From positions 12,099,001 to 12,163,000 of the forward strand of contig NC_066280.1 of the NCBI RefSeq assembly GCF_905404315.1: a stretch of 64,000 bases of DNA. Direction: 5' to 3'. The translations under genes were made by a program, and so were the position numbers. This document shows positions 11,485-22,779 of the stretch, one piece after another. Under the pieces are notes generated by a model that did no database searches, had not been told where the DNA came from, and worked only from the letters and a program-made list of their open reading frames with translations. This DNA is from Leptidea sinapis (lineage: Eukaryota > Arthropoda > Insecta > Lepidoptera > Pieridae). Position 1 is the first letter of the stretch. Each line of letters opens with the position of its first letter.

Positions 11485-12800
11485 ACTTATACATGTCTTT
11501 TTTTATTGGAAAAGGGGGACAAAGAGTTAAGTAATCACCGCCGCCCACATTCTCTTGCAACACTAGAGGAATCACAGGAGCGTTGTCGGCCTTTAAGAGA
11601 GGTGTACGCGCTTTTTTTGAAGGTACCCATGTCGCATCGTCCCGGCAACACCGCACAAGGAAGCTCATTCCATAGCTTTGTAGTACGTGGAAGAAAGTTA
11701 GGAAACCTTGAAAACTGCACTATGGACACATCCAGATGTTGGGGATAATATCCTAATTTGTGGCGTATCGTGCGAAGGTGGAATTCGGCGGCAGGAATCA
11801 GGTGAAACAGCTCTTCGGAACACTCCCCGTGATAAATGCGGTAGAAGACGCACAATGAAGCGACGTCTCTAAACAACACCAAGTGATCCATCCGTTCACA
11901 GAGTTCACGGTCACCGACAATTCGAGCTGCTCTGCGTGCTCGCGTCAAATGGATCGATATGATACTGGGGTGCGCCAGACCAGAGATGACAGCAATACTC
12001 CATATGTGGCCGGACCTGCTCTTTGTAGAACAATAGAATGTGGACCGGCTTGAAGTATTGCCGTGATCTATTAATGACACCGAGCTTCTTCGAAGCTAAT
12101 TTGGCTTTGCCCTCCAGATGACCGCGGAATCGGCAATGGCTGAAGATTTCGAGATTGAATTGAACAAGGTTCAATTTACCCCATTTCGCGACCTTCTCAA
12201 GAGAGGACTCGATAGAAGACACAAGATTGGGCCGTGTATACGGCATCACCAGTGCTGTCGTCTGCATGTTAGAGATGTCCAACATATCATTGATAATTCA
12301 TATGCAGAAGAAACAGTGTGGGACATAGCACACAGCCTTGGGAGCTCCAGCTTTCACGGGCTTCGGGTTATGCTGCGCCCACTGAGGAAGCTGGAGCTCC
12401 ACTTGCATAAGCTCCTGGGTCCAAATGATGGAAGTTTTGAGAGAAGCCTTCGCTTTATCCAGGCTAATTGCCAGGCCTTTCACATTGATTTCGATAGCTG
12501 CCCATATATTTGTTAGGTATACCAGAAAATCGCCTGCCAACCGACCATGGTGAAAGCCGTACTGTCGGTCGTTGATCAACTGGTGACTTTCTAGGTACAC
12601 CAAGAGCTGGCGGTTAATTATGCTCTCTATGATTTTGGAGAGCAGGGAGGTAATACCAATAGGCCTGTAGTTTGCCGGATACGAAATGTCTCCTTTTTTT
12701 GGATCGAATGATCAGTCAGGGACTACGCCTTTTAAATATGAGTGCCGGAATAAACGCGTTAGCACCGGCGTCAACGACGGCACGGCGATTGGAGAGCTAC
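11485..12800 (-). mobile_element. CR1-like LINE with internal deletion
   Basis: The same family as 9511-10271. From the right: KGDISYPANYRPIGITSLLS, KIIESIINRQLLVYLESHQL, NDRQYGFHHGRLAGDFLVYL and AISLDKAKAS. The motif order then jumps, near 12290, to the thumb region (LASKKLGVINRSRQYFKP, RPHMEYCCHLWSGAPQY, RIVGDRELCERM, TKLWNELPCAVLPG). The segment with the catalytic ADD motif is missing, so a deletion removed the active site. Frame breaks occur near 11930-11940. The 3' end with its short A-rich tail is at about 11485. Confidence 0.75.
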
Positions 12801-13074
12801 TTCCATAATTTATTAATCCATCATTTCAACTATAGGTATCTAACAGAACTGTCAGTACAATCACCAAAGAGCGCGGTTGCAGCAACCCAGGATTAAACAT
12901 ATACAACAACAAAAAACAATTATGATGTTGACCGATGTAACCGTATTGTTATTTATATAGGTTATGGAAAAAGTTTCTTCGCATTTTATAGAAAAACTCA
13001 AACATTATTTTTAAAGTTTATTTATCTTTAACTATAGCAGTCCGAAGGGACTGAAACATGAGGAAATCTAAATA

Positions 13075-13640
13075 CCATACGGCCATACTCTCAATTTTTT
13101 CTGAGTCGCTTAAGACTATATCTAGGTCTAGTTTTGACGTGATGAAAGACCACACCTTTTTTAACTCTGCATTTGATTCAATTAATTCTCTTAGCCAAAT
13201 TGAGATTCAACGGCAAAGATGAAAGTAGTTTGAGGTGGTTTTCGCCGAGTTGTTGAATCTGAAAACCGGAGGTAAATGTGATCTCTTCGCGGCTTGTCCA
13301 AATAAATAAAGGGGTTCCTCAAGGATCTATCTTAGGCCCTGTATTATTTACTTGTGGATATGATTTTATGGTGAAGTAAATTTACGCTGATGACAGACAG
13401 TCACAAGTTATATTTTTACAAGAACTCATGTCGAAGATATTGGGCATTCACTTATCACCAAGAAAGTAGGCATATGTCATAAAGATCAATGACTTAATTT
13501 TTTAAAGTTTTATTTTATTTTAGTTCTCTAAATTAACGCTACCACAAACAGCACTCCAGTACTCCAAATTCATGAAGATAGGCATTTTTAAACAATTTTT
13601 CAAAAGTCGACTGGAAAAGCTATTTGAGCTACCTCAGTAG
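13075..13640 (+). pseudogene. Decayed LINE reverse transcriptase fragment
   Basis: Plus-strand blocks can be read across frames: FDSINSL, KLRFNGKDESSLRWFS, INKGVPQGSILGPVLF and YADDRQSQVIF. These are the B to D blocks of a Jockey-type RT, including the catalytic Y-A-D-D. A later segment (LPQTALQYSKFMKIGIFKQF, KSRLEKLFELPQ) ends at TAG near 13639 and is probably the C-terminus of this or another element. Many indels. Confidence 0.6.
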
Positions 13641-14081
13641 GTACATCGAAAGAAAAAACAAAATAATTTCTTAAAATTTATTTTCTATGCAACATAAAAA
13701 AATATCCATCGTAGATACAATAAATTACCGTCACTTAATACCAAATAAAATCATAAACTAATTGTTTTAATTCGTCAACTGAAACTCACGGTGTCATGTT
13801 ACAATCATTATTGTTAAAAGTACGACATGTAAAACTAAATTAAATAAACGCTTCTCACTAAATATTACTTGACTAACCTTAAATGTGTAAATCGCATCCC
13901 ATCATGTTAAGCTGTTTTCAGACTACGCTATACTATTGTGATATTTTGTACAGCAAATAAGGACCTAATGCTATACTATATAGCACGGCGTTCACATTAC
14001 GCGATATAATCCCTAGTATTTATAGTATATAGCAAGCTCAGTTGACTGCGATCTTTCAAGAGTGTGCACACGATCGACACA

Positions 14082-14186
14082 ATGGATTTATTACGGGATA
14101 GTCTTGAAATCTCATCGATTGATGATGACAATGCGGAATTCGACACTATCTTGTCATTAATGCTACGAAAGAATACTAGAGCATGA
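14082..14186 (+). pseudogene. Short N-terminal frame of the Harbinger-type element
   Basis: ATG at 14082 opens 34 codons (MDLLRDSLEIS, SSIDDDNAEFDTILSLMLRK, NTRA) and ends in TGA. After the 271-bp insert, the duplicated sequence reads the same RKN.RA but with TGG in place of TGA and continues WISNDIKFREGGDFKLFEHH. So before the insertion the frame ran on for about 40 more codons. It may be the N-terminus of a transposase or accessory protein; I do not recognise a domain. Confidence 0.4.
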
Positions 14187-14526
14187 ATATCAAATGATAT
14201 AAAGTTCATATTGTATAAATATAAAATCTTAGTGATGTCACTTTATTATGAAGTTGGTGGTTTCGTATTCTTAAGATTAGTAGTAGGGTAACTATTACTA
14301 ATTCATCTCAGCTATTGGCCACTTCTTGTTGGGGCATTCGAAAGCTCAGACGTGCTGGCTGTTGGTCACCCAACTACCCTATTGTTATAAATAATTTAGT
14401 GTTACTTGTATATAGTTGTGATTATAGTGAAATAATTGAATATATATTCTATTCAAGTGGTTCGTAAGTGTTTTATTATACAACGTAAGAATTCTAGAGC
14501 ATGGATATCAAATGATATAAAGTTCA
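14165..14526. repeat. 44-bp direct repeats flanking the 271-bp insert
   Basis: ACGAAAGAATACTAGAGCAT at 14165 and ACGTAAGAATTCTAGAGCAT at 14483 begin the two copies. Both continue with ATATCAAATGATATAAAGTT. The copies abut the insert directly. Confidence 0.8.
14212..14482 (+). mobile_element. 271-bp insert with TTGTATAA/TTATACAA ends, copy 1
   Basis: The insert begins TGTATAAATATAAAATC and ends GTTTTATTATACA, so the outermost bases form a short inverted repeat, as in a small LTR. It lies inside the Harbinger-type element. It is bordered on both sides by a direct repeat of about 44 bp (14165-14208 and 14483-14526, three differences). A second copy lies at 16434-16710. It could be a solo LTR or another short element; the long flanking repeat is unusual for an LTR. 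Confidence 0.55.
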
Positions 14527-14735
14527 GAGAAGGTGGTGATTTCAAACTTTTTGAACATCATAATATAGCACAGCATGAACTGAGCACACGCTCAATTTTA
14601 TTGCGTTGAGTAAGCCAATAATATATCGTACAGAGAACTGTTAACGTGTCCATAATAATGTAGCCATGGTGAGCGATATTGTTGTGATATGAACTATATG
14701 CTATTATATTATAGCGTAGTCTGAAAAGAGCTTTA

Positions 14736-15084
14736 TACCGTCTGTTACTTTTTTATTTGCATTGCATAAACAACTGCCAACAGCTTGCAGACTAATTCAA
14801 TATTCTGAATTCAAATCAACGTCAGAAGCGTCTATTTCCACACGACACGTATTAAGATCGTACGTCAACTAGCGGTTTACACAATAACATAAATTACCTA
14901 TAAGTAATAACAATATATTTTCGCTACGACTTCAGTGACCGCACAAATTATAACTACGAATGTTCACTGGGGATATTATTATCGAGATTATAAAGAGGTT
15001 TTGTGACTGCGGTTTAAATGCGTTTGTTGTGCATGAGAGACTTCTGCACGGGCCCACGGCGGGAACCATCACCGTTGTTTTAAC
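14736..15084. other. No feature recognised
   Basis: AT-rich, with no open frame or repeat that I can identify. Confidence 0.3.
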
Positions 15085-15290
15085 AATTGATTGAATAAGG
15101 CGTTATTTTGTGGAAATAGATAAATATTCAAATGTCGTGAGCCTTCTTGAAAGTAAATTCCGCCAAGATTCGTCTTAAATCAATTCGACATGTGTTTCGC
15201 CGCTACAGTAGGCGGCATCCCCAGGAGATGTTGACCAAATTCTGGCACGAGACTCAGTCTCGGCGAAATTTACACTAATAATATATGTGA
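15085..15290 (+). mobile_element. Diverged copy of the hairpin MITE (family P)
   Basis: Shares AAGGCGTTATTTTGTGGAAA, ATTCGACATGTGTTTCGCCG and TTCTGGCACGAGACTC with the better preserved copies at 30053-30335 and 32555-32840. The right arm is largely lost. Confidence 0.55.
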
Positions 15291-16180
15291 TTCCTTTGTT
15301 GATATTACGTGGACCCGCGCACGATTATGATTGATAATCTCGAATGTATATTAACAGCGTCCATACACATACACACACATTGAACACAATATTCTCAGGA
15401 AAAGGCAGTGGTTACAGTTAATTTCGTACTGTCAACATTATCAATATATAAACGTTATAATATTAAAAAGCGGCGTAACGCGATTCGAACAAGGCTTCCT
15501 ATATTAAAGATTAATTAATTAAATAATATATATATTATCTTACTACGAGTGATAAAGACATCTTAACAACAAATCAAGGGGGTATTATAACAGTGCGTTA
15601 AATAATGCATAAGGTACGAGAGGTTAATTAAGCTCAAATTCGCGTGCAAACGGACCAAACAAACTGTAGTAACGGGACGTGCGCTCGGTGCGGGTGCGCT
15701 CGTACGAATGCGTTCTTAAACACGCACTTTCGAATATGTTAATATATAGAATATATACTACACGTATTTACGTTCTCTGATCACCGATACGTCAATGGAC
15801 AAGCGACTGCATATCGGTAGCTAGGGCAGTCATTGTCAAGAGCTGACATAAATATGATGCCTCTTGCCGCTGATGAGCCGAAAGTGATGATAGAATGTCA
15901 CTGCTGTCAGTGTCTCCTTGGAGTACGGAGCTTCAGGAACGAGCGCTTGGTGAGCGACCCTGGCGTCAGTCTAAAGTGCGTCTTCCAGAAGGCGTCTCAA
16001 TAACGTAATTATTTTCCAAGTGTACAGTTATCACTGAGACTATTATGGTTATTTCACATTACAATTAGTACCAACATTCAGTTTTGATAATATTAATAGA
16101 ATAATTTGTAACCTGTTAATATTATATTGTTTTAGTTATTACATTAAGTATATTTTTAGCAATTGTAATATTATATAATA

Positions 16181-16433
16181 CTAGCTGACTCAGCAAACGT
16201 TGTATTGCCGATATTAAAATCGCGATACAAAAGTAACTGTTGATCGTAGATGGGTGAAAATTTGAAGTTATATGTATTTAATGCTGACTCATAATCAAAT
16301 AAAATAAAAAAAATTAAAAAAAAAAATTGGCATGGACCACCCTTAACATTTAGGGGGATGAAAAATAGATGTTGTCCGCTTCTCAGTCCTACCCAATATG
16401 CACTGAAAATTTCATGAGAATTTTATATATTAG
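16181..16433 (-). mobile_element. Short Helitron-like element
   Basis: Read on the minus strand it starts with TCTAATATATAAAATTCTCA and ends with CGTTTGCTGAGTCAGCTAG. It matches 33980-34262. The TC start, CTAG end and lack of a target duplication fit non-autonomous Helitrons. Confidence 0.6.
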
Positions 16434-16710
16434 ATTATATAAATATAAAATCTTACTGATGTCTCTTTATTATGAAGTTGGTAGTTTCGTATTATTAAGA
16501 TTAGTAGTAGGGTAACTATTACGAATTTATCTCAGCTATTAGGTACTTCTTGTTGGGGCATTCGAAAGCTCAGACGTGCTGGCTGTTGGTCACCCGATTG
16601 CCCTATAGTTATAAATAATTTAGTGTTATTTGCATATAGTTGTGATTATAGTGAAATAATTGAATATATATTCTATTCAAGTGGTTAGTTAAAGTGTTTT
16701 ATTATACAAC
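16434..16710 (+). mobile_element. 271-bp element family, copy 2
   Basis: Nearly collinear with 14212-14482: TTAGTAGTAGGGTAACTATT, TTGTTGGGGCATTCGAAAGC, CAGACGTGCTGGCTGTTGGT and TTATTATACAAC occur in both. It directly abuts the Helitron-like element at 16181-16433 and has no obvious flanking direct repeat. Confidence 0.7.
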
Positions 16711-19463
16711 TGTGCATGAAAGAGACAGCAACATTCTTGATAGACAACGCATCGAGACCTCTGGAATACGGACTTAAGTTTTTCAAACATGATTCAGATT
16801 AAATCTGACAGACGCGGGCGTTGGGAACATATACTCGCATAACAAAATCAACATGTGGTTTCACCTCGTGGAATGTTTCATAGGACCCGACACCTTTAAG
16901 GCGTAATAAATAAATAAATAGATACATAAAACATCGCGACACATATCCCTAATATTGGCAGCTGAACTGACACCTTTAGTGTTGCCAGCTCAACTGTCAA
17001 TTGTGCGGGAGAAGTCAATAATAATAATATCGAACGTGCATACAAACATGAAAATACGATTAATATTATAATGAATAAAGTTACTTGCGAGAAGCGAGCG
17101 CGTTATCTGCCTAGGATTAGTTAACACATTCTTAGCCTTAATTCTAACACGAAATACAACATGTGTCGGTAAGAGAGAGAGACAATTGCCATACGCGACA
17201 AAAATATTTACCTATTGTGTGAATTTGACACGTGGCGCGAGAGTAGATAAATCGATGCCGAATAACAACACTATAGTTCAAGCAGATAATACAGTTCGTA
17301 TATATTTCACGGCAAAGATTAGGAAAAAAATTATCGATATCGATAATTTAATCCAATCTCGCACCGGGTCGTCTCATTCTGCAATAGTCTACCGTGTCGA
17401 GCAAACTTCACATTAAATATAAGAAAATACATAAAGCCTTAATGTTAACCTAACGCGATTGTTACCTTACAACGCTGTTACGAGTACAAAAATATAGGGC
17501 AGAGAGCATTCCAGCTGTGTACTTTCTACGGGTGAGATTCAATGAATATTAAGAAGATTCTAGAAATGTTCTACGCACAGGATAGAACGAGAACAAGATT
17601 TCGTGTCGTCTGCGGTCTACTGCTCCACACGATGCTATGGATGAAACTATAGTATTCAATATTGAGGGTACTTGTAAATTTTTAATACAAATTTTCTAAA
17701 AAAAATTGTTATGCATGGAATACAATAAGCGATCTACATAAGTAATATTATACATTTGTCGACACGTAAAAAAATACGATTTTAATATCATAATGATAAT
17801 TCAATTGATTTCTTTATTTCTTCAAAACTAGCTCTAAATGATATTCGCAGCTTGGTCAATGTGTTATAGAAGAATATTATTTTGTTTGAAAAATAAAATC
17901 AATTCCCTTCGAATTGTTGTTTGTACATATCCAAATATAAAAATAAGTATCAATGTATTTTTTTTATAATTTAAAGGGCTAAGGTATACGAACCTAATAT
18001 ACGTATTCCGGTTACATTTTTCCGATTTAAAAAATAATAGGAATTCTGTATGACTGTCGTTCGAATAGAATAGAGTGAATCTAGAACGTTAATCCGTTTT
18101 AAAGATACCGCAGAACCGATTGAAGCATATATTCAACGAAAAAAATCAATGTCTGGCCGACCTAAATGTTGTAATAGCCTAAACACATGATCGAATTTGG
18201 TACGGCCGAACCATCGAACGCTGCCTGGTAGTTTTCTTTTAATATAGGAGGGGGAAACGGTCACGAGGCTCACGGGATTGGGAGAGGTGAGGCAACCGCT
18301 CATGGACAGTCGCAACAACAGGTGTCAAGAAAAGCGTTGCCCACCTTAGCTGCCGATAGTGGCCCATATTTGATGGTGTATCGCAGACCGACCTTAACGA
18401 GTACGACGCCAGACCAATTGGTGCGAGGCGCTCACAGGACTGTTCGATAGTCCAGCTGTACCAAATCCGGTGTCTATACTCCTAGATCAATTGACATATC
18501 GCATCGTGTGTTATTTTCGCGAGCAGTTAACCAAGACGTCAATACTTGACAAAAATAGCTCCAACTCCCGTCTGGATAGCTCCTACACAAACCGGATCAT
18601 TACAGACAGTTCGCGCAACCGTCTTTTAAATGTATACAACTACACCTATGTCTAAGCGTTTCGTAGACATGACACAATATTGGCGTTAATTTGAGATGTG
18701 TTTAGTGTGACAGATCTACGAAACATTTAGATTGCTAGCTACTTAGAAGGTATTTTTAAGACAATTTCAAAGCTACGGATGTGAGAGGACACAGGGGTAT
18801 TTAGTGACAGTTACAACAGTAGGTATTACTTAAAATCAGTCTCATATAAACACAAACATTGATCGTTGGGAAAACTATGAGATGAAAGGCTCTCAGAACG
18901 AAAGTACACATAATTTAAACAAAATTCATTGAGACTCTACCGACAGATATTTGATAGTGAACTGTGATAACTATACGAAATTATTATTACAAATATAATT
19001 TGAAAACAAATTTTATGAACGATGCGAACGCTCTTCCAACTGAGCCAACCGTTCGAGTAACGTGCATCGTTGATATATCTTGTGTGAATTGTTCAACTCT
19101 CACGTTATTATTACAATAGTTTGTATTTAATATAGATTACAATTAATAAAGAAAACATTCGCAATTCTTATGAGATTCTTTGCAAGAGTCAATAGTTGTC
19201 AAGCAAAATATGAAATTAGTTCACATTAAAAGAGCCACTATTTATAACAACTGACGTGTCACACAAAAGCCGCCATGACAACATCTATTTCTTTTTTCAT
19301 TACTCTGTTAAGAAACAATGAAGCTTGCATATTTAGCATAAATCGAAATTCAAAAAGTTATTTCTTAATACGGATAAAATCCATATAACAAATTGCAAAT
19401 TGTGTGTCAAACACTGCTCAAGATGTAGTACAGCGAACTGTGTTGTCCGAACTGTGATGACAC
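16711..19463. other. AT-rich non-coding DNA with two faint repeat traces
   Basis: No gene recognised. About 18225-18345 resembles, in minus orientation, the 3' end of a CR1-like LINE also seen at 51885-52085 (GGCTCACGGGAT, GAGGTGAGGCAACCGC, CGCAACAACAGGT). About 18995-19050 reads on the minus strand like the A-box half of a tRNA (GGCTCAGTTGGAAGAGCG) with no B-box, probably a SINE relic. Open frames at 17186-17416 and 18470-18655 show no recognisable motif. Confidence 0.35.
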
Positions 19464-19465
19464 TA

Positions 19466-20051
19466 AGGCTGGGTTTCACCAACTAACTTTAGCCATGACA
19501 AACATGTTCAGCTACTGGTTAAGCAAAAGATGTGTTGCACCATTTGACAATTTTTAGATGACGTCATAACTCTTAACTGTTAACCGTAAACGTTGTTAAA
19601 TAGCGACCAAAGTTTTAAATAAGTGTTCGATATTGATTTAATATTTCAGTTTTCAACTTTAACTGGACTTAGTTCGTAAAAAAACGTTGCAAGCAACAAA
19701 CATCACATTTTAAGGAATTTACGAACTCCTTAAAATATGATGTGATTAAACACGTTTAAAGTTTAATAAATATTAGTGTATTCCATACATGTGGGTTGGG
19801 CTACTAAGTCATGATGTCATTTAAAGAGTGATAGCAGGGCTGCCATTTTTTGTCAGTCCATTAATATGAATCACTTGACCAGCTTTGTGTTCTTAACTCA
19901 ATTTCGACATGATTGTGGCTTAAAACGTTTTCCTGGAATTAAGTCCAACTATGCTAAGGAATACGTTGGTACAACACATTCCGCAGTCTATGTTGAAGTT
20001 AAATTTGACTTAAATATTAACTATAACAGCTAATATGGTGAAACCCAGCCT
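19466..20051. mobile_element. 586-bp MITE with mariner-like TA target site (family M)
   Basis: Perfect 16-bp terminal inverted repeats AGGCTGGGTTTCACCA, each next to TA (19464-19465 and 20052-20053), as expected for Tc1/mariner-type transposition. There is no coding capacity. It also carries an internal inverted pair around 19690-19745 (CATCACATTTTAAGGAATTT and AACTCCTTAAAATATGATGT). A second, end-truncated copy lies inverted at 56636-56925. It ends 115 bp from the distal Nrg stop codon, so it may lie within the Nrg 3' UTR. Confidence 0.75.
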
Positions 20052-20166
20052 TAGTGTAACTTATTGGTAAAGTTGAGTTTGATACCATAGCTTCGGTGTT
20101 CATAAAATTGAATTGTTAAACTTGTTTTATAGAAAGTGTAAATGACGCATTATCTAGTGTAACGCG

Positions 20167-20282
20167 TTACACGTAGACTGGAGGCGTGTCAGTGGGCGGG
20201 GCCGGCGGCGCGGGGGGAGGAGGCAGCACGCGCGCGCCCGGCACGTACTGACCGATGAACGAGCCGTCCTCCGTGAAGCGAC
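20167..20282 (-). CDS. Nrg: Nrg distal alternative last exon (FIGQY, Pro-rich end)
   Basis: After a GTGTGCAG acceptor (phase 1) the exon reads RFTEDGSFIGQYVPG, then an Ala/Pro-rich tail (VLPPPPAPPAPPTDTPP) ending in VYV and TAA. FIGQY is the conserved tyrosine motif that binds ankyrin when unphosphorylated. TEDGSFIGQYVPG is the hallmark of the long, neuronal fly isoform (Nrg180). The tail here is only about 25 residues after FIGQY, much shorter than I recall for the fly. The last three residues fit a class II PDZ ligand (hydrophobic-x-hydrophobic); that is inference. It is spliced from 24495-24592 instead of the proximal exon. Confidence 0.93.
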
Positions 20283-20394
20283 CTGCACACACACATACAA
20301 TCAACATACTGGAATTAATACTAATATATATATATCATATGTTATCATTTGATTACATTGTGGTGTGAAATTATTGTTAAAAAACAGATTGAAT

Positions 20395-20480
20395 TGAAAA
20401 CACGTGTACGTGCGCCGAGCCCTATAAATACGGCCGCACTGGCGACACTCGTGCTCGGGCTGTCGTACGGTACGGACGTC
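20395..20480 (+). promoter_or_regulatory. Promoter-like TATA patch inside the alternative-exon intron
   Basis: A GC-rich island holds CCTATAAATACGGCCGC (TATA at about 20422-20428), with GGTACGGACGTCGCTGGGAC some 45-60 bases downstream. It lies between the two alternative last exons and points away from Nrg transcription. It may be a relic transposon promoter or a cryptic antisense start. No start site can be proved from sequence. Confidence 0.25.
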
Positions 20481-20639
20481 GCTGGGACAAATACTCGAGC
20501 AGTTTTCTTTCGATGATCCAATTATGAGTGATCACCAGAAAAACAATACGAAGGTTATTTCCTCGTCATTATATATAATGAAAATGGTCTTTGTTTGAGG
20601 CTCAATCACGCCTAAATCACTGATCGTATCGAGATGAAA

Positions 20640-20751
20640 CTACCAACATTCGATGCGAAGTTTATCCTTGATGGTTTATGGCTACTTATCGTTCCTTTAT
20701 TAATTTATTTCCTTTTGAAATTCGCCCAGCGAAGCGGGCGGGAACGGCTAG
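20640..20751 (+). mobile_element. Helitron-like 3' end
   Basis: The stretch ends in CAGCGAAGCGGGCGGGAACG followed by GCTAG (20747-20751). A hairpin-forming GC segment just before CTAG is how many insect non-autonomous Helitrons finish. The 5' end cannot be set. Confidence 0.4.
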
Positions 20752-22322
20752 TACTAGTATTACAGCAAGTTTTAACCCGCGACTTCTTATGCGTTGAATA
20801 GTTACTTTGAACTGTTTTTTTTATTTTTTAGGATACTTTTCAAATAATACTAAATATAAAAACTGCTCTTTCAAGTCTTCTATGATACAGCGCTTATCCC
20901 TTGTCACTGTGGACATTCTCTTTAATAGTATTTCCCTATGAAGTTTAATCTCCTATTTCATCCCCATGTAGGTCAAAGTTTCAAAAATGCTCGAACAAAT
21001 GTTTATCTATTCAAGTGCCTAAATACAAATTTTCATGGTTTTATCTTCGATAATGACGAATTTCCATACAAACTGCCATCCCCTATTTCAACCCCTCCAT
21101 TTATTATTTTGCAATAAACATTCACAATTATAATATTAGTAGGGATGACTTGATAAACACAATACAAGTGAAACCTTTAATATGGCGAAGTTAATAATAC
21201 AAGATACAACAAACTTTATTACAATTACCATATATATTGTATAAATTAGTAAATTTTGTTGTGTCTGATCGCGCTCCCCTAGTCGACTCAAGTAGAATTT
21301 ATCTAAAAGACACATAGCCGAGCGTGACAGCGATATCTTATTCAATAAAATAAGCGCACACTGACCAAACAAGTAATCATTTTAAAAGTAAGTCACTTTT
21401 CAATACTAGCTTCCAATTCATCTTAAAATAGCTATTGTTTAATTAAAATACTTTTTAAAGGATAAGAAGGCGTTTAATGTAACTGTGTATTTTCAGAAGT
21501 TAGTTTATTATTATTTAACCCGACGTTTCGTGACCTTTGCAGGAGCACGTTGTCAGGGGTACAGGAAAAATGGAAGCTTTTCTACTATAAATAAGGGTTA
21601 AAGAAATCTTTTGAATTACCAACAATATATGTTTAAAACACATTTAAATATCGATTCTCAAAATATATAACGAGAAAACTAATGAACTCAATAATTATTA
21701 ACAATTTTTTTTATTTTTTCAAACAGGTTTTTGGTATTTTGTTGTATTGCAACTATTTTGTATATTTAAACTAACTTAAACGCTAATCAGATTAACGGCA
21801 AAATAATAATTTAAATTTCAGAACAAGAAACGATATATTGCTGCAAAAAAAACATGCATTAATATGCTTAACACATGTCATAATAACATGAAAAAAAATG
21901 CAAAATAAAAATAAAAAGCATACCTCACAAAAGAATAAACAAATGTAGCGCAGGCAACTGGGGTAGGTCAAGGACGGATAAGGAAATAAATCTATCTATC
22001 CTACTCTAACTAATGTATAAATGCAAACTCAACACAAAATCGTGATAAAATAAAACTTTATATAAAGAAACATTCACATTAACTCACTCATTATTAATTA
22101 AATCTTTTATACGTACTAATTTATACTTAGAATTGTGTACTTAATATTACTTATTTTTTTTTAATTACCCACCAGAGGCGAAAACTTAAGTCTAGGAAAA
22201 CTATTTATGAAATAGTATACAGACTCAAATCGCCATGAAAACTGTAACGGGCATAGAGATTCTGCAACACAACCAATTGAAGAGATATAGTAGCATTTTC
22301 ATTGTTAAAATTACAAATGATT
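20752..22322. other. Non-coding, between the alternative last exons
   Basis: Intron for the distal isoform. No gene recognised. About 21520-21580 (CCCGACGTTTCGTGACCTTT, GGAGCACGTTGTCAGGGG) resembles 36210-36265, a dispersed repeat. The rest is AT-rich. Confidence 0.35.
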
Positions 22323-22388
22323 TTGATTAAATCAATGCAATCAGATTGATTAAATCAATGCAATCAGATTGGTTAAACCAATGCAAGA
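22323..22388. repeat. Tandem repeat, about 2.8 copies of 23 bp
   Basis: TTGATTAAATCAATGCAATC AGA occurs twice, followed by a third, partial, changed copy (TTGGTTAAACCAATGCAA). The unit contains a small inverted repeat (TTGATTAAATCAA), and in the third copy compensating changes keep that symmetry (TTGGTTAAACCAA). Confidence 0.8.
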
Positions 22389-22507
22389 AATCACTTATGA
22401 TTCTTGTCTAAATATAATTCGTATAGCATTGACAAATTGCGACCTGTCGCCAAACTTGTAAAGATAAGTCAATTTTTATTTAAAAAGGCCGTAAATAATT
22501 ATTTTAT

Positions 22508-22597
22508 CCCACCTTGATGAAAGCTCAAAAGGGACAAAAGTAGACGACTTTTGTCCCTCGTACCAGGGACTAAAAGCGACCTTTTCATCCAGGTGGG
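22508..22597. repeat. 90-bp fold-back with an inner perfect hairpin
   Basis: Outer arms CCCACCTTGATGAAA and TTTTCATCCAGGTGGG are complementary with one gap. Inside, GGGACAAAAGT AGACG ACTTTTGTCCC is a perfect 11-bp stem with a 5-nt loop (22531-22557). It lies about 180-270 nt after the proximal Nrg stop codon in transcript order, so it may be within that isoform's 3' UTR. Confidence 0.7.
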
Positions 22598-22779
22598 GAA
22601 AAAAATCGTATACGTATAAGTAGGATATTGTCACCGCGAGTGAAATTGATCTACTTTTCTCCCTAGCTGCGTAATATACAATTATTTGTCAAGAGATAAT
22701 CAATGATCAAGATCGTTCATTAATTTAAAAAGCCGGAGTTTAAGTGGGTGGATAGTTTGGATGGTGGGAGTGGTGATGT

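Larger units (their letters stand above)
13910..14732. mobile_element. PIF/Harbinger-type element with TTA target duplication
   Basis: Terminal inverted repeats AGCTGTTTTCAGACTACGCT (13910) and, inverted at the right end, AGCTCTTTTCAGACTACGCT (to 14732) differ at one base in 20. TTA flanks both ends (13907-13909 and 14733-14735), the known 3-bp target duplication of PIF/Harbinger elements. Inside is a short open frame at 14082-14186 and, across a 271-bp insertion, its likely continuation. At 823 bp it is far too short for an autonomous element and is a non-autonomous or deleted copy. Confidence 0.75.

Noticed and set aside
15854..16003. 49-codon plus-strand frame with a Cys-rich stretch (CHCCQC)
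   Set aside because: ATG to stop is open, but there is no recognisable domain, splice context or partner; a frame this short can occur by chance.
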